64,000 bases of DNA from Bathymodiolus brooksi. Lineage: Eukaryota > Mollusca > Bivalvia > Mytilida > Modiolidae. Of this stretch, positions 1-12,500 are shown one piece after another. Each line of letters begins with the position of its first letter. Positions within the stretch are counted from its first letter, which is position 1. Location: assembly GCA_963680875.1 (NCBI GenBank), contig OY804579.1:16507506-16571505 (forward strand). The letters are read 5' to 3'. The notes beneath the pieces were generated by a model, which was given only the letters and a program-made list of their open reading frames with translations, was not told where the DNA came from and made no database searches. Position numbers and translations under genes: made by a program.

Positions 1-169
1 TATGGTGATTTTTTTTTTTAAAGTAAGTGTTGATATTAAAAGAGAGACATGGTAGGCGGTGTTTCATCCCAAAACATGAAATAAAGAGTTCTCTACCTTA
101 AAAGGGCCTAGCCCAAGAGTTTCAAATACCCCCCCCCCCCTTTAATAGTTCATCCCCTTTGAACTGAGA

Positions 170-356
170 AGGTTGAATGTTCAACGTTGAAACAACGTTG
201 CTGTTTTCAACGTTGTTCCCACTACGTAATATCAACGTAGATTCAACTTGCAAATTCAACGTAGAAATTGTAACGTTGAAACAACGTTGAATTTTGGTTG
301 TTCAACGTAACAACCAATTTTCAACGTTGATTCAACGTTGTTGTGCCTGCTGGGTA
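170..356. repeat. CAACGTTGA-rich dispersed repeat
   Basis: The palindrome-like word CAACGTTG occurs many times here, spaced by short AT-rich pieces, and the stretch ends GTTGTGCCTGCTGGG. I recognise this style as a dispersed repeat of marine invertebrates. No coding potential or target duplication is seen. Confidence 0.6.
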
Positions 357-2210
357 CACTTCATCATAAGTTATTGATTTCTCCAGGCGTTCATGTGTAC
401 TACACAAATCATGTGACTCAGAAAAGTATGGATTGTAAACAAGCAAAGAAAAACATCGGGGATTTATATGTAAATATTAAAAGTCGAGTTGACAGTTAAT
501 GCCCCTGAAATAAATTTTAATGAATATCAAAATACACAGAAAAAAATTACGTTTTCTTTTTACCTATCGAAAATACCTAAGACCACCATATAGAATCACA
601 CGATAACATCCCAGACAAAGGCCCAAGCCTACAACATGAAATAACATCACTCACAATATCTCTAACAGGTGTACAGAAACTGCTACATAACATCAATCTG
701 CAATCACAGACTCACTGAGTTTTTTGGGGGTTGTTTTGGCTTTCAGAGGAGGAATGAAAGTAAAAAACAAAATTGAAAATGGTTACGAGATCCAAATCGC
801 AACAAGATTACATGTGACCCAGACAACATCAGCAGCAAAAAACCTAAAGAATTAAATGAGCAAACAGCTGTCCAGTCACACTCTATTTAAAAGAATCAAT
901 AGAAAGAGACATACATGTATTACACCCATAGACTTGAAGCACACAAACGTAGTTACAGATTACAGATCCATATCACGCGCATGTATCTGTTGCAAACTAA
1001 TGGCACACATCATCAACGAGCATAAACCATCTTGAGCAAAGCAACTTATTATATGACCTTCAGCATGGATTTTGTCAATGGAGGTCATGTGAAACACACC
1101 TCATCTTTCGTACAAGAACTTGAATCAAACAACAACAATGATATGCAAATTATAAATATAATGCTGTCTGCCTTTTATATGCACATAACGTCATAAGGAT
1201 TCTGTCATTGATGGTGGCATTATTTGTAAACATAATAATATTTTGCATGGTGAAAGTGTATTAGTAACTTGCAGCTGTTCCATATACTGTTTGAATCTGA
1301 CTTGAGAACTCATAAAAACCAAAAGTATTCATACACACATTTCATCATATAAAGTCACCTATAAATGTTCTTTTTTCCTGTTTACACTAATGAAATAGAA
1401 CTTCCATCATGCATTGTTTCATCCACAACAGTTGAAATATTCAAGGACAGCTCAAATCTGCAACATCATATACAGTGGAAGCCTCAGGGAACAGCTCAGT
1501 CCGGCTGTTCTTAGTAAAATCGTATAACCTTTATTACTGTACCGGGTAATCGTTGTTGGTATTCCTATGGGATTGGATTGTTTTTATTATTTTTATCAGA
1601 AATCCCTCAATTCATCCATGGAAATCTCATATAATTTCAAAAAGATTTTTCTCCTCGCAAATATTGATCATATCCAACAATATGTGACATTCAAGGGAAA
1701 ATGCAATTTCTGCAATAATCATGATAATGTTGAGTAATGTCCCCCATCTTAATAAATCTATTTCCATAACAGTTATGCTTTGTGGAGCTAATGGAGAGAG
1801 ATGGAATATAATGACTGGATTATTCGGGTTATGAACACCTTTAATTACATCATAAAATTTATAATTTTTTGCAATTTGTGGAACTTTTCAACTTGTATGT
1901 TTAAAAATAATGAGGTGATAAAAATGTTTGCTTCAACAACTGACAGAAAAATTATTTAGGAGTAAATTTTGAAAATTATATCCAACAAAATCTTTAAATG
2001 TTTTGTCACAATGTGTAAACGTTGTGTCTCAAGGTGAAAATGTTGCAAAAGAAGAATTATTTCCATGAGTCTTCGAGTTTGAAACACATTGATGTGATCA
2101 CTTCAAACTATTAATTACTTTTCTGGGTTTACACAGCGACAAAGAAAAGGATAAAGCAAGTGAGGAGATCTAATTTTAATTAGCCAACTATAGACCAATG
2201 AAATTTGTTT
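357..2210. other. Upstream region, no gene recognised
   Basis: This is AT-rich sequence before the gene. Frames are short and carry no recognisable domain, and I see no promoter element that I can defend. It may contain the gene's promoter or a spliced 5' UTR. Confidence 0.4.
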
Positions 2211-2627
2211 AAACCTTGCCCTAGAGAAACTGGAATCCTGTGTACACTGAACATCAAAAGTAGTCCAGTTATCTAAAATCTTTTTAGATTTAACCTGTCT
2301 TATCTGAACAACTGTCAATTCCACACTAAAAAGATGGTCCAAAGGCATAGAGTGTTTGATTTAGACAGGATTTCACTGTACATGTAAACAGGTTCTATCA
2401 AATGAACCGAAACTTGGTGGGGAGCACCTATGGAAGGTTCTGTATTAAGTTTCCTCAAAACAGAATGAAAGGTGATGGACACAGGCTCAGCCCACTGAGC
2501 TTCTAGTTTTAAAACCTGACCCTGGATAAGCTGGAATCCTATGTACACGCAACATCAAAAATAGTCCACTTATCTGAAATCTTTTCAGATTTAACCTGTC
2601 TTATCTGAACAACTGTCAATTCCAGTG
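2211..2627 (+). repeat. Direct duplication flanking a 3' Helitron-like remnant
   Basis: A segment at about 2211-2326 (CTGGAATCCTGTGTACAC... to GTCAATTCCA) recurs at about 2513-2625. Between them lies the tail of a tandem-repeat element: GGTGATGGACACAGGCTCAGCCCACTGAGC and then CTAG at 2503-2506. The hairpin followed by CTAG is the same 3' end seen in other elements of this window. Confidence 0.6.
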
Positions 2628-2882
2628 GTTTTTTGGCACAAACTAGTGATGGAAATTATAAAATTCTAATATATTTCTTGTATATTGCAGAATTATTGAC
2701 TAAGATGTGTTAAGATGAAGCATATGAGATGGTCTATCTAATTCTGATATGGTGATATATTTACAAGAAATATTTCCTTCTTTGAGGGGAAAGGTAGCTA
2801 TATGTCTGTCTAGGAGATGAATGTCAAAGTTAACCAGGGTTATTTTGAATATAAAACGTGAGATTGTCTTGGCTATTTTGAC

Positions 2883-3504
2883 ATGGCAACATATGCAGGA
2901 GATATTTCCACCTGTGCTAAAACTAACCATGCTCGTCTCAGCCATGCATTTCACAGTTTGATACCAAAGTTGTTGCAGCAATTGCTTCTATTTTATGAGC
3001 CAACGAGTAGCATTCTAAATGATTGTTTAAGCAATAGTTATTTGAAGAACAAATTGAATGCAAACGAGTGGCTTAATATCTGTAAGGCTAACACAGATGG
3101 TTATGCAGATTTTGATATACCATTGATTTATAAGCTACTAAGAAACCTCAAACTTATTCCACCCCCAACAAGAGGATGGGAACCACGGGGAGGTCCAGTG
3201 TTAACAGAAACAACAATTGGTGATGACCTGGAGAGATTTCGAAATTCACGAAATAAAATAGATCATAAAGTAGTACATAAAGGAAATACACATTTTTTAG
3301 ACCAAGAGCTGACAGAATATTTCACACAATTCAAAGAAATAGCACAAAGATTAGAATTGGTGTTGAATAAGAAGGAAAATGAATTGGTCTCTGAATTTCA
3401 AAATCTAGAAACCTGCTGTATGGATGGTGATTATGAACAAATTCTTGCAAATCTTGCTAATAAAGAAAAAGAGTTCACATGTACACTACCACATGAAATA
3501 ACAG
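2883..3504 (+). CDS. Exon 1: DZIP3-like HEPN domain
   Basis: This exon encodes residues 1-207 and ends in phase 1 at ACAG|gtaaag. The pattern is that of the DZIP3/hRUL138-type HEPN module found widely in molluscan receptors: a helical N-terminus, then a WLNIC-like segment, [15 protein letters not shown] at about 85-99, a [11 protein letters not shown] stretch and a long C-terminal helix. RNKIDH at 123-128 is an R-x4-H motif with Asn after the Arg, which is the catalytic signature of RNase-type HEPN domains. Residues 165-207 look like a charged helix leading to the Ig domains. In other animals the DZIP3-like HEPN usually sits at the N-terminus of immune-type multidomain proteins. Whether this copy cuts RNA cannot be told from sequence. 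The start is supported by an in-frame stop 24 bases upstream, although a spliced 5' UTR is possible. Confidence 0.85.
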
Positions 3505-6500
3505 GTAAAGTTGTAATTATTAATGAATGTTAAAGATTGATCATTTTCACATTGGTATCAATATTCATAGAATGATAACTACATCGGTGGTGTAATGGTT
3601 AGCATGCTCACTTCTAGTGTGGTAGATTGTGGGTTCATCAGTGGTGTAATGGTTAGCATGCTCACTTCTAGTGAGGTAGATTGTGGGTTCATCAGTGGTG
3701 TAATGGTTAGCATGCTCACTTCTAGTGTGGTAGATTGTGGGTTCATCAGTGGTGTAATGGTTAGCATGCTCACTTCTAGTGAGGTAGATTGTGGGTTCAT
3801 CGGTGGTGTAATGGTTAGCATGCTCACTTCTAGTGTGGTAGATTGTGGGTTCATCAGTGGTGTAATGGTTAGCATGCTCACTTCTAGTGTGGTAGATTGT
3901 GGGTTCATCAGTGGTGTAATGGTTAGCATGCTCACTTCTAGTGTGGTAGAATGTGGGTTCATCAGTGGTGTAATGGTTAGCATGCTCACTTCTAGTGTGG
4001 TAGATTGTGGGTTCATCAGTGGTGTAATGGTTAGCATGCTCACTTCTAGTGAGGTAGATTGTGGGTTCATCGGTGGTGTAATGGTTAGCATGCTCACTTC
4101 TAGTGTGGTAGATTGTGGGTTCATCAGTGGTGTAATGGTTAGCATGCTCACTTCTAGTGTGGTAGATTGTGGGTTCATCAGTGGTGTAATGGTGAGCATG
4201 CTCACTTCTAGTGTGGTAGATTGTGGGTTCATCAGTGGTGTAATGGTTAGCATGCTCACTTCTAGTGTGGTAGATTGTTGGTTCATCAGTGGTGTAATGG
4301 TTAGCATGCTCACTTCTAGTGTGGTAGATTGTGGGTTCATCAGTGGTGTAATGGTTAGCATGCTCACTTCTAAGGTAGATTGTGGGTTCATCGGTGGTGT
4401 AATGGTTAGCATGCTCACTTCTAGTGTGGTAGATTGTGGGTTCATCAGTGGTGTAATGGTTAGCATGCTCACTTCTAGTGAGGTAGAATGTGGGTTCATC
4501 AGTGGTGTAATGGTTAGCATGCTCACTTCTAGTGTGGTAGATTGTGGGTTCATCGGTGGTGTAATGGTTAGCATGCTCACTTCTAGTGTGGTAGATTGTG
4601 AGTTCATCAGTGGTGTAATGGTTAGCATGCTCACTTCAAGTGTGGTAGATTGTTGGTTCATCAGTGGGGTAATGGTTAGCATGCTCACTTCTAGTGTGGT
4701 AGATTGTGGGTTCATCAGTGGTGTAATGGTTAGCATGCTCACTTCTAGTGTGGTAGATTGTGAGTTCATCAGTGGTGTAATGGTTAGCATGCTCACTTCT
4801 AGTGTGGTAGATTGTGGGTTCATCAGTGGTGTAATGGTTAGCATGCTCACTTCTAGTGTGGTAGATTGTGGGTTCATCAGTGATGTAATGGTTAGCATGC
4901 TCACTTCTAATGTGGTAGATTGTGGGTTCATCGGTGGTGTAATGGTTAGCATGCTCACCTCTAGTGTGGTAGATTGTGGGTTCATCGGTGGTGTAATGGT
5001 TAGCATGCTCACTTCTAGTGTGGTAGATTGTGGGTTCATCAGTGGTGTAATGGTGAGCATGCTCACTTCTAGTGTGGTAGATTGTGGGTTCATCGGTGGT
5101 GTAATGGTTAGCATGCTCACTTCTAAGGTAGATTGTGGGTTCATCGGTGGTGTAATGGTTAGCATGCTCACTTCTAGTGTGGTAGATTGTGGGTTCATCA
5201 GTGGTGTAATGGTTAGCATGCTCACTTCTAGTGTGGTAGATTGTGGGTTCATCAGTGGTGTAGTGGTTAGCATGCTCACTTCTAGTGTGGTAGATTGTGG
5301 GTTCATCAGTGGTGTAATGGTTAGCATGCTCACTTCTAGTGTGGTAGATTGTGGGTTCATCAGTGGTGTAATGGTTAGCATGCTCCCTTCTAAGGTAGAT
5401 TGTGGGTTCATCGGTGGTGTAATGGTTAGCATGCTCACTTCTAAGGTAGATTGTGGGTTCATCGGTGGTGTAATGGTTAGCATGCTCACTTCTAGTGTGG
5501 TAGATTGTGGGTTCATCAGTGGTGTAATGGTTAGCATGCTCACTTCTAGTGTGGTAGATTGTGGGTTCATCAGTGGTGTAATGATGAGCATGCTCACTTC
5601 TAGTGTGGTATTTTGTGGGTTCATCGGTGGTGTAATGGTTAGCATGCTCACTTCGAGTGCTGTAGATTGTGGGTTCATCAGTGGTGTACTGGTGAGCGTG
5701 CTCACTTCGAGTGCGGTAGATTGTGGGTTTGAGTCCCGGTCGAGTCAAACCAAAAACTAGAAAATTGGTATTTGTTGTTTCTTTGGTAAGCACACAGCAT
5801 TCAGGAGAAAGAGCTCAGAATCAGGATGTGTCTGAGTGGGGTGACATGTCTATCTGCGGACTGTTGTTTCAGTGAACTAGCACTATAAAAATCCAAAGAT
5901 TATAAAATTGGTATTTGTTGCTTCTCCGCTAAGCACACAGCGTTAAGAAGAAAGAACAAAGCTGGTTGACTCGAAATCAGGATAATGTGTCCGAGTGAGG
6001 CGACATGTCTATCCGCGGACTGTTGTTTCAGTGAGCTAGCACTATAAAAATCCAACTAAGTGCGTTGGTCTAGTACAAAGCAGACCTCATTATCATCTCA
6101 TTTAAAATTAACTTGTTCTTGTCATGATATAGCTGAAAAATTGCTGAGTTGGCGTTAAACAACAATCACTCACTCACTCACTCACTCACAGAATGAAAAA
6201 ATATCAGATACCAGTAACAATTGTAATTTATTCAGGGGTTTCAAAGTTTTTTATAACAGGAGGTACTTCTTAAATTTTAGGAGGTACCTAAAAAATTAGG
6301 CCGAGGGCCGTAAGGGGTCCAGGGGGCTTTGCCCCCCAGAAGCTCCTGAAATCTAGCATTTTGTGGACCAAAAAATGTACTTCAGAGACTGCAAAACAAT
6401 AAGTGTTTTTGAAAGAAAAATCTCATTCACTTTAGAGTTCAGATTTCACTAAGACCATGCATAATGGACCCCCCCCCCCAAATTTCTTTATTGAATGTTT

Positions 6501-9500
6501 CAGTTTCAGTTTACATACTTCAGCCAAGATTATTCATAGATAGTCCGCCATATCTTAAAAAAAGGACCATAAAGAGCTACGGTTCCGCAGCTAGGCTTGT
6601 CCAAGCCATTGTCCTTTTCTTTTTCACAATACCTTGGCTTGTGTGTTTTTAGTTCACCTGGACGGTCCAGGTGAACTATTGCCATCACTTGGCGTCCGTC
6701 GTCTGTCGTCTGTTGTCTGTCGTCTGTAAACTTTTCACATTTCAAGCTTCTTCTCCGAAACCACTGGGCCGATTGGAACCAAACTTAGCAGGAATGTTCC
6801 TTGGATGGTCCTCTACAAAGTTACTGTTTTTCGTTCCAGTCAGATATTCAATATGGCTGCCAGGGCCAATAATATGCTCTGATTGGCTGAAATTTCAAAG
6901 ATCTTCTTCTCTGAAACTAATGAACTGACTGAACCCAAACTGTAAATGAATGATCATTGGAATGTCCTTTACCAAGTTTCTGTTTTTTATGCCGATCGGA
7001 AATCCAAGATGGCCGCCATCGCAGGACATAGATTAACATTGGACCCTATGGGAAAATGTTCAAATGCCTTCTTCTCAGAAATTACAAATATGATTAAAGC
7101 CAAACTGTACATGAATGTTCATTGGACGGTCTTCTACAATCTCAAGGTGTTTTGTTCTGATATGAAATTCAAAATGGCGGCTACGGCAGGACTTAGTTTA
7201 ACATTGGACCCTATGGGAAAAATGTTTCAAAACGCTTCTCTGAAACCACTTGGACAGTTGAAACCAAACTGCCCAGGAATGATCATTGGAAGGTCCTCTA
7301 CAAAGTTTCTGTTTTTTATGCCGATCGGAAATCCAAGCTGGCCGCCACCGCAGGACATAGATTAACATTGGACCCTATGGGAAAATATTCAAATGCCTTC
7401 TTCTCAGAAACTACAAATATGATTAAAGCCAAACTGTACATGAATGTTCATTAGATGGTCCTCTACAAACTTTACGTTTTTTGTTCCGGTATGAAATTCA
7501 AAATGGGGGCTACGGCAGGACTTAGTTTAACATTGGACCCTATGGGAAAAATGTTTCAAAACGCTTCTTCTCTGAAACCACTTGGACAATTGAAACCAAA
7601 CTGCCCAGGAATGATCATTGGAAGGTCCTCTACAAAGTTTATGTTTTTTAAGTCGATCGGAAATCCAAGATGGCCGCCACCGCAATACATAGATTAACAT
7701 TGGACCCTATGGGAAAATGTTCAAATGCCTTCTTCTCAGAAACTACAAATATTATTAAAGCCAAACTGTACATGAATGTTCATTGGATGGTCCTCTACAA
7801 ACATTACGTTTTTTGTTCCGATATGAAATTCAAAATGGCGGCTACGGCAGGACTTGTTTAACATTGGACCCTATGGGGAAAATGTTTCAAAACGCTTCTT
7901 CTCTGAAACCACTTGGACAGTTGAAACCAAACTGCCCAGGAATGATCATTGGAAGGTCCTCTACAAAGTTTCTGTTTTTTATGCCGATCGGAAATCCAAG
8001 ATGGCCGCCACCGCAGGACATAGATTAACATTGGACCCTATGGGAAAATGTTCAAATGCCTTCTTCTCAGAAACTACAAATATTATTAAAGCCAAACTGT
8101 ACATGAATGTTCATTGGATGGTCCTCTACAAACTTTACGTTTTTTTGTTCCGATATGAAATTCAAAATGGCGGCTACGGCAGGACTTGGTTTAACATTGG
8201 ACCCTATGGGAAACATGTTTCAAAACGCTTCTTCTCTGAAACCACTTGGACAATAGAAACCAAACTGCCCAGGAATAGTCATTGGAAGGTCCTCTACAAA
8301 GTTTATGTTATTTTTATGCCGATCGAAAATTCAAGCTGGCCGCCACCGCAGGACATAGATTAACATTGGACCCTATGGGAAAATATTCAAATGCCTTCTT
8401 CTCAGAAACTACAAATATGATTAAAGCCAAACTGTACATGAATGTTCATTAGATGGTCCTCTACAAACTTTACGTTTTTTGTTCCGGTATGAAATTCAAA
8501 ATGGCGGCTACGGCAGGACTTAGTTTAACATTGGACCCTATGGGAAAAATGTTTCAAAACGCTTCTTCTCTGAAACCACTTGGACAATTGAAACCAAACT
8601 GCCCAGGAATGATCATTGGAAGGTCCTCTACAAAGTTTATGTTTTTTAAGTCGATCGGAAATCCAAGATGGCCGCCACCGCAATACATAGATTAACATTG
8701 GACCCTATGGGAAAATGTTCAAATGCCTTCTTCTCAGAAACTACAAATATTATTAAAGCCAAACTGTACATGAATGTTCATTAGATGGTCCTCTACAAAC
8801 ATTACGTTTTTTGTTCCGATATGAAATTCAAAATGGCGGCTACGGCAGGACTTGTTTAACATTGGACCCTATGGGAAAAATGTTTCAAAACGCTTCTTCT
8901 CTGAAACCACTTGGACAGTTGAAACCAAACTGCCCAGGAATGATCATTGGAAGGTCCTCTACAAGGTATGTGTTTTTTATGCCGATCGGAAATCCAAGAT
9001 GGCCGCCATCGCAGGACATAGATTAACATTGGACCCTATGGGAAAATGTTCAAATGCCTTCTTCTCAGAAACTACAAATATGATTAAAGCCAAACTGTAC
9101 ATGAATGTTCATTGGATGGTCCTCTACAAACATTACGTTTTTTGTTCCGATATGAAATTCAAAATGGCGGCTACGGCAGGACTTGGTTTAACATTGGACC
9201 CTATGGGAAACATGTTTCAAAACGCTTCTTCTCTGAAACCACTTGGACAATAGAAACCAAACTGCCCAGGAATAGTCATTGGAAGGTCCTCTACAAAGTT
9301 TATGTTATTTTTATGCCGATCGAAAATTCAAGCTGGCCGCCACCGCAGGACATAGATTAACATTGGACCCTATGGGAAAATATTCAAATGCCTTCTTCTC
9401 AGAAACTACAAATATGATTAAAGCCAAACTGTACATGAATGTTCATTAGATGGTCCTCTACAAACTTTACGTTTTTTGTTCCGGTATGAAATTCAAAATG

Positions 9501-12500
9501 GGGGCTACGGCAGGACTTAGTTTAACATTGGACCCTATGGGAAAAATGTTTCAAAACGCTTCTTCTCTGAAACCACTTGGACAATTGAAACCAAACTGCC
9601 CAGGAATGATCATTGGAAGGTCCTCTACAAAGTTTATGTGTTTTAAGTCGATCGGAAATCCAAGATGGCCGCCACCGCAATACATAGATTAACATTGGAC
9701 CCTATGGGAAAATGTTCAAATGCCTTCTTCTCAGAAACTACAAATATTATTAAAGCCAAACTGTACATGAATGTTCATTGGATGGTCCTCTACAAACATT
9801 ACGTTTTTTGTTCCGATATGAAATTCAAAATGGCGGCTACGGCAGGACTTGTTTAACATTGGACCCTATGGGAAAAATGTTTCAAAACGCTTCTTCTCTG
9901 AAACCACTTGGACAGTTGAAACCAAACTGCCCAGGAATGATCATTGGAAGGTCCTCTACAAAGTTTCTGTTTTTTATGCCGATCGGAAATCCAAGATGGC
10001 CGCCATCGCAGGACATAGATTAACATTGGACCCTATGGGAAAATGTTCAAATGCCTTCTTCTCAGAAACTACAAATATTATTAAAGCCAAACTGTACATG
10101 AATGTTCATTGGATGGTCCTCTACAAACTTTACGTTTTTTGTTCCGATATGAAATTCAAAATGGCGGCTACGGCAGGACTTAGTTTAACATTGGACCCTA
10201 TGGGGAAAATGTTTAAAAACGCTTCTTCTCTGAAACCACTAGGACAGTTGAAACCAAACTGCCCAGGAATGATCATTGGAAGGTTCTCTACAAATTTTAT
10301 GTTTTTTCTGCCGATCGGAAATCCAAGATGGCCGCCACCGTAATACATAGATTAACATTGGACCCTATGGGAAAATGTTCAAATGCCTTCTTCTCAGAAA
10401 CTACAAATATTATTAAAGCCAAACTGTACATGAATGTTCATTGGATGGTCCTCTACAAACTTTACGTTTTTTTGTTCCGATATGAAATTCAAAATGGCGG
10501 CTACGGCAGGACTTGGTTTAACATTGGACCCTATGGGAAACATGTTTCAAAACGCTTCTTCTCTGAAACCACTTGGACAATAGAAACCAAACTGCCCAGG
10601 AATAGTCATTGGAAGGTCCTCTACAAAGTTTATGTTATTTTTATGCCGATCGAAAATTCAAGATGGCCACCACCGCAGGACATAGATTAACATTGGACCC
10701 TATGGGAAAATGTTCAAATGCCTTCTTCTCAGAAACTACAAATATTATTAAAGCCAAACTGTACATGAATGTTCATTGGATGGTCCTCTACAAACTTTAC
10801 GTTTTTTGTTCCGGTATGAAATTCAAAATGGCGGCTACGGCAGGACTTAGTTTAACATTGGACCCTATGGGGAAAATGTTTCAAAACGCTTCTTCTCTGA
10901 AACCACTTGGACAATTGAAACCAAACTGCCCAGGAATGATCATTGGAAGGTCCTCTACCAATTTTATGTTTTTTATGCCGATCGGAAATCCAAGATGGCC
11001 GCCACCGCAGGACATAGATTAACATTGGACCATATGGGAAAATATTCAAATGCCTTCTTCTCAGAAACTACAAATATTATTAAAGCCAAACTGTACATGA
11101 ATGTTCATTGGATGGTCCTCTACAAACATTACGTTTTTTGTTCCGGTATGAAATTCAAAATGGCGGCTACGGCAGGACTTAAGTTTAACATTGGACCCTA
11201 TGGGAAAAATGTTTCAAAACGCTTCTTCTCTGAAACCACTTGGACAATTGAAACCAAACTGCCCAGGAATGATCATTGGAAGGTCCTCTACAAATTTTAT
11301 GTTTTTTATGCCGATCGGAAATCCAAGATGGCCGCCACCGCAATACATAGATTAACATTGGACCCTATGGGAAAATGTTCAAATGCCTTCTTCTCAGAAA
11401 CTACAAATATTATTAAAGCCAAACTGTACATGAATGTTCATTGGATGGTCCTCTACAAACTTTACGTTTTTTGTTCCGGTATGAAATTCAAAATGGCAGC
11501 TACGGTAGGACTTAGTTTAACATTGGACCCTATGGGAAAAATGTTTCAAAACGCTTCTTCTCTGAAACCACTAGGACAATTGAAACCAAACTGCCCAGGA
11601 ATGATCATTGGAAGGTCCTCTACAAAATATGTTTTTTATGTCGATCGGAAATCCAAGATGGCCGCCACCGCAATACATAGATTAACATTGGACCCTATGG
11701 GAAAATGTTCAAATGCCTTCTTCTCAGAAACTACAAATATTATTAAAGCCAAACTGTACATGAATGTTCATTGGATGGTCCTCTACAAACTTTACGTTTT
11801 TTGTTCAGATATGAAATTCAAAATGGCGGCTACGGCAGGACTTAGTTTAACATTTGACCCTATGGGAAAAATGTTTCAAAACGCTTCTTCTCTGAAACCA
11901 CTTGGACAATAGAAACCAAACTGCCCAGGAATAGTCATTGGAAGGTCCTCTACAAAGTTTATGTTTTTTTTATGCCGATCGAAAATTCAAGATGGCCGCC
12001 ACCGCAGGACATTGATTAACATTGAACCCTATGGGAAAATGTTCAAATGCCTTCTTCTCAGAAACTACAAATATTATTAAAGCCAAACTGTACATGAATG
12101 TTCATTGGATGGTCCTCTACAAACTTTACGTTTTTTGTTCCGATATGAAATTCAAAATGGAGGCTACGGCAGGACTTAGTTTAACATTGGACCCTATGGG
12201 AAAAATGTTTCAAAACGCTTCTTCTCTGAAACCACTTGGACAATTGAAACCAAACTGCCCAGGAATGATCATTGGAAGGTCCTCTACAAATTTTATGTTT
12301 TTTATGTCGATCGGAAATCCAAGATGGCCGCCACCGCAATACATTAATTAACATTGGACCCTATGGGAAAATGTTCAAATGCCTTCTTCTCAGAAACTAC
12401 AAATATTATTAAAGCCAAACTGTACATGAATGTTCATTGGATGGTCCTCTACAAACTTTACGTTTTTTGTTCCGATATGAAATTCAAAATGGCGGTTACG

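Noticed and set aside
3579..5793. Long open frames of 385-721 codons on both strands (18-residue repeats)
   Set aside because: They are the 54-bp SINE-head satellite read through in several frames. The unit is a multiple of three and lacks stops, and no splice or promoter context supports a gene.
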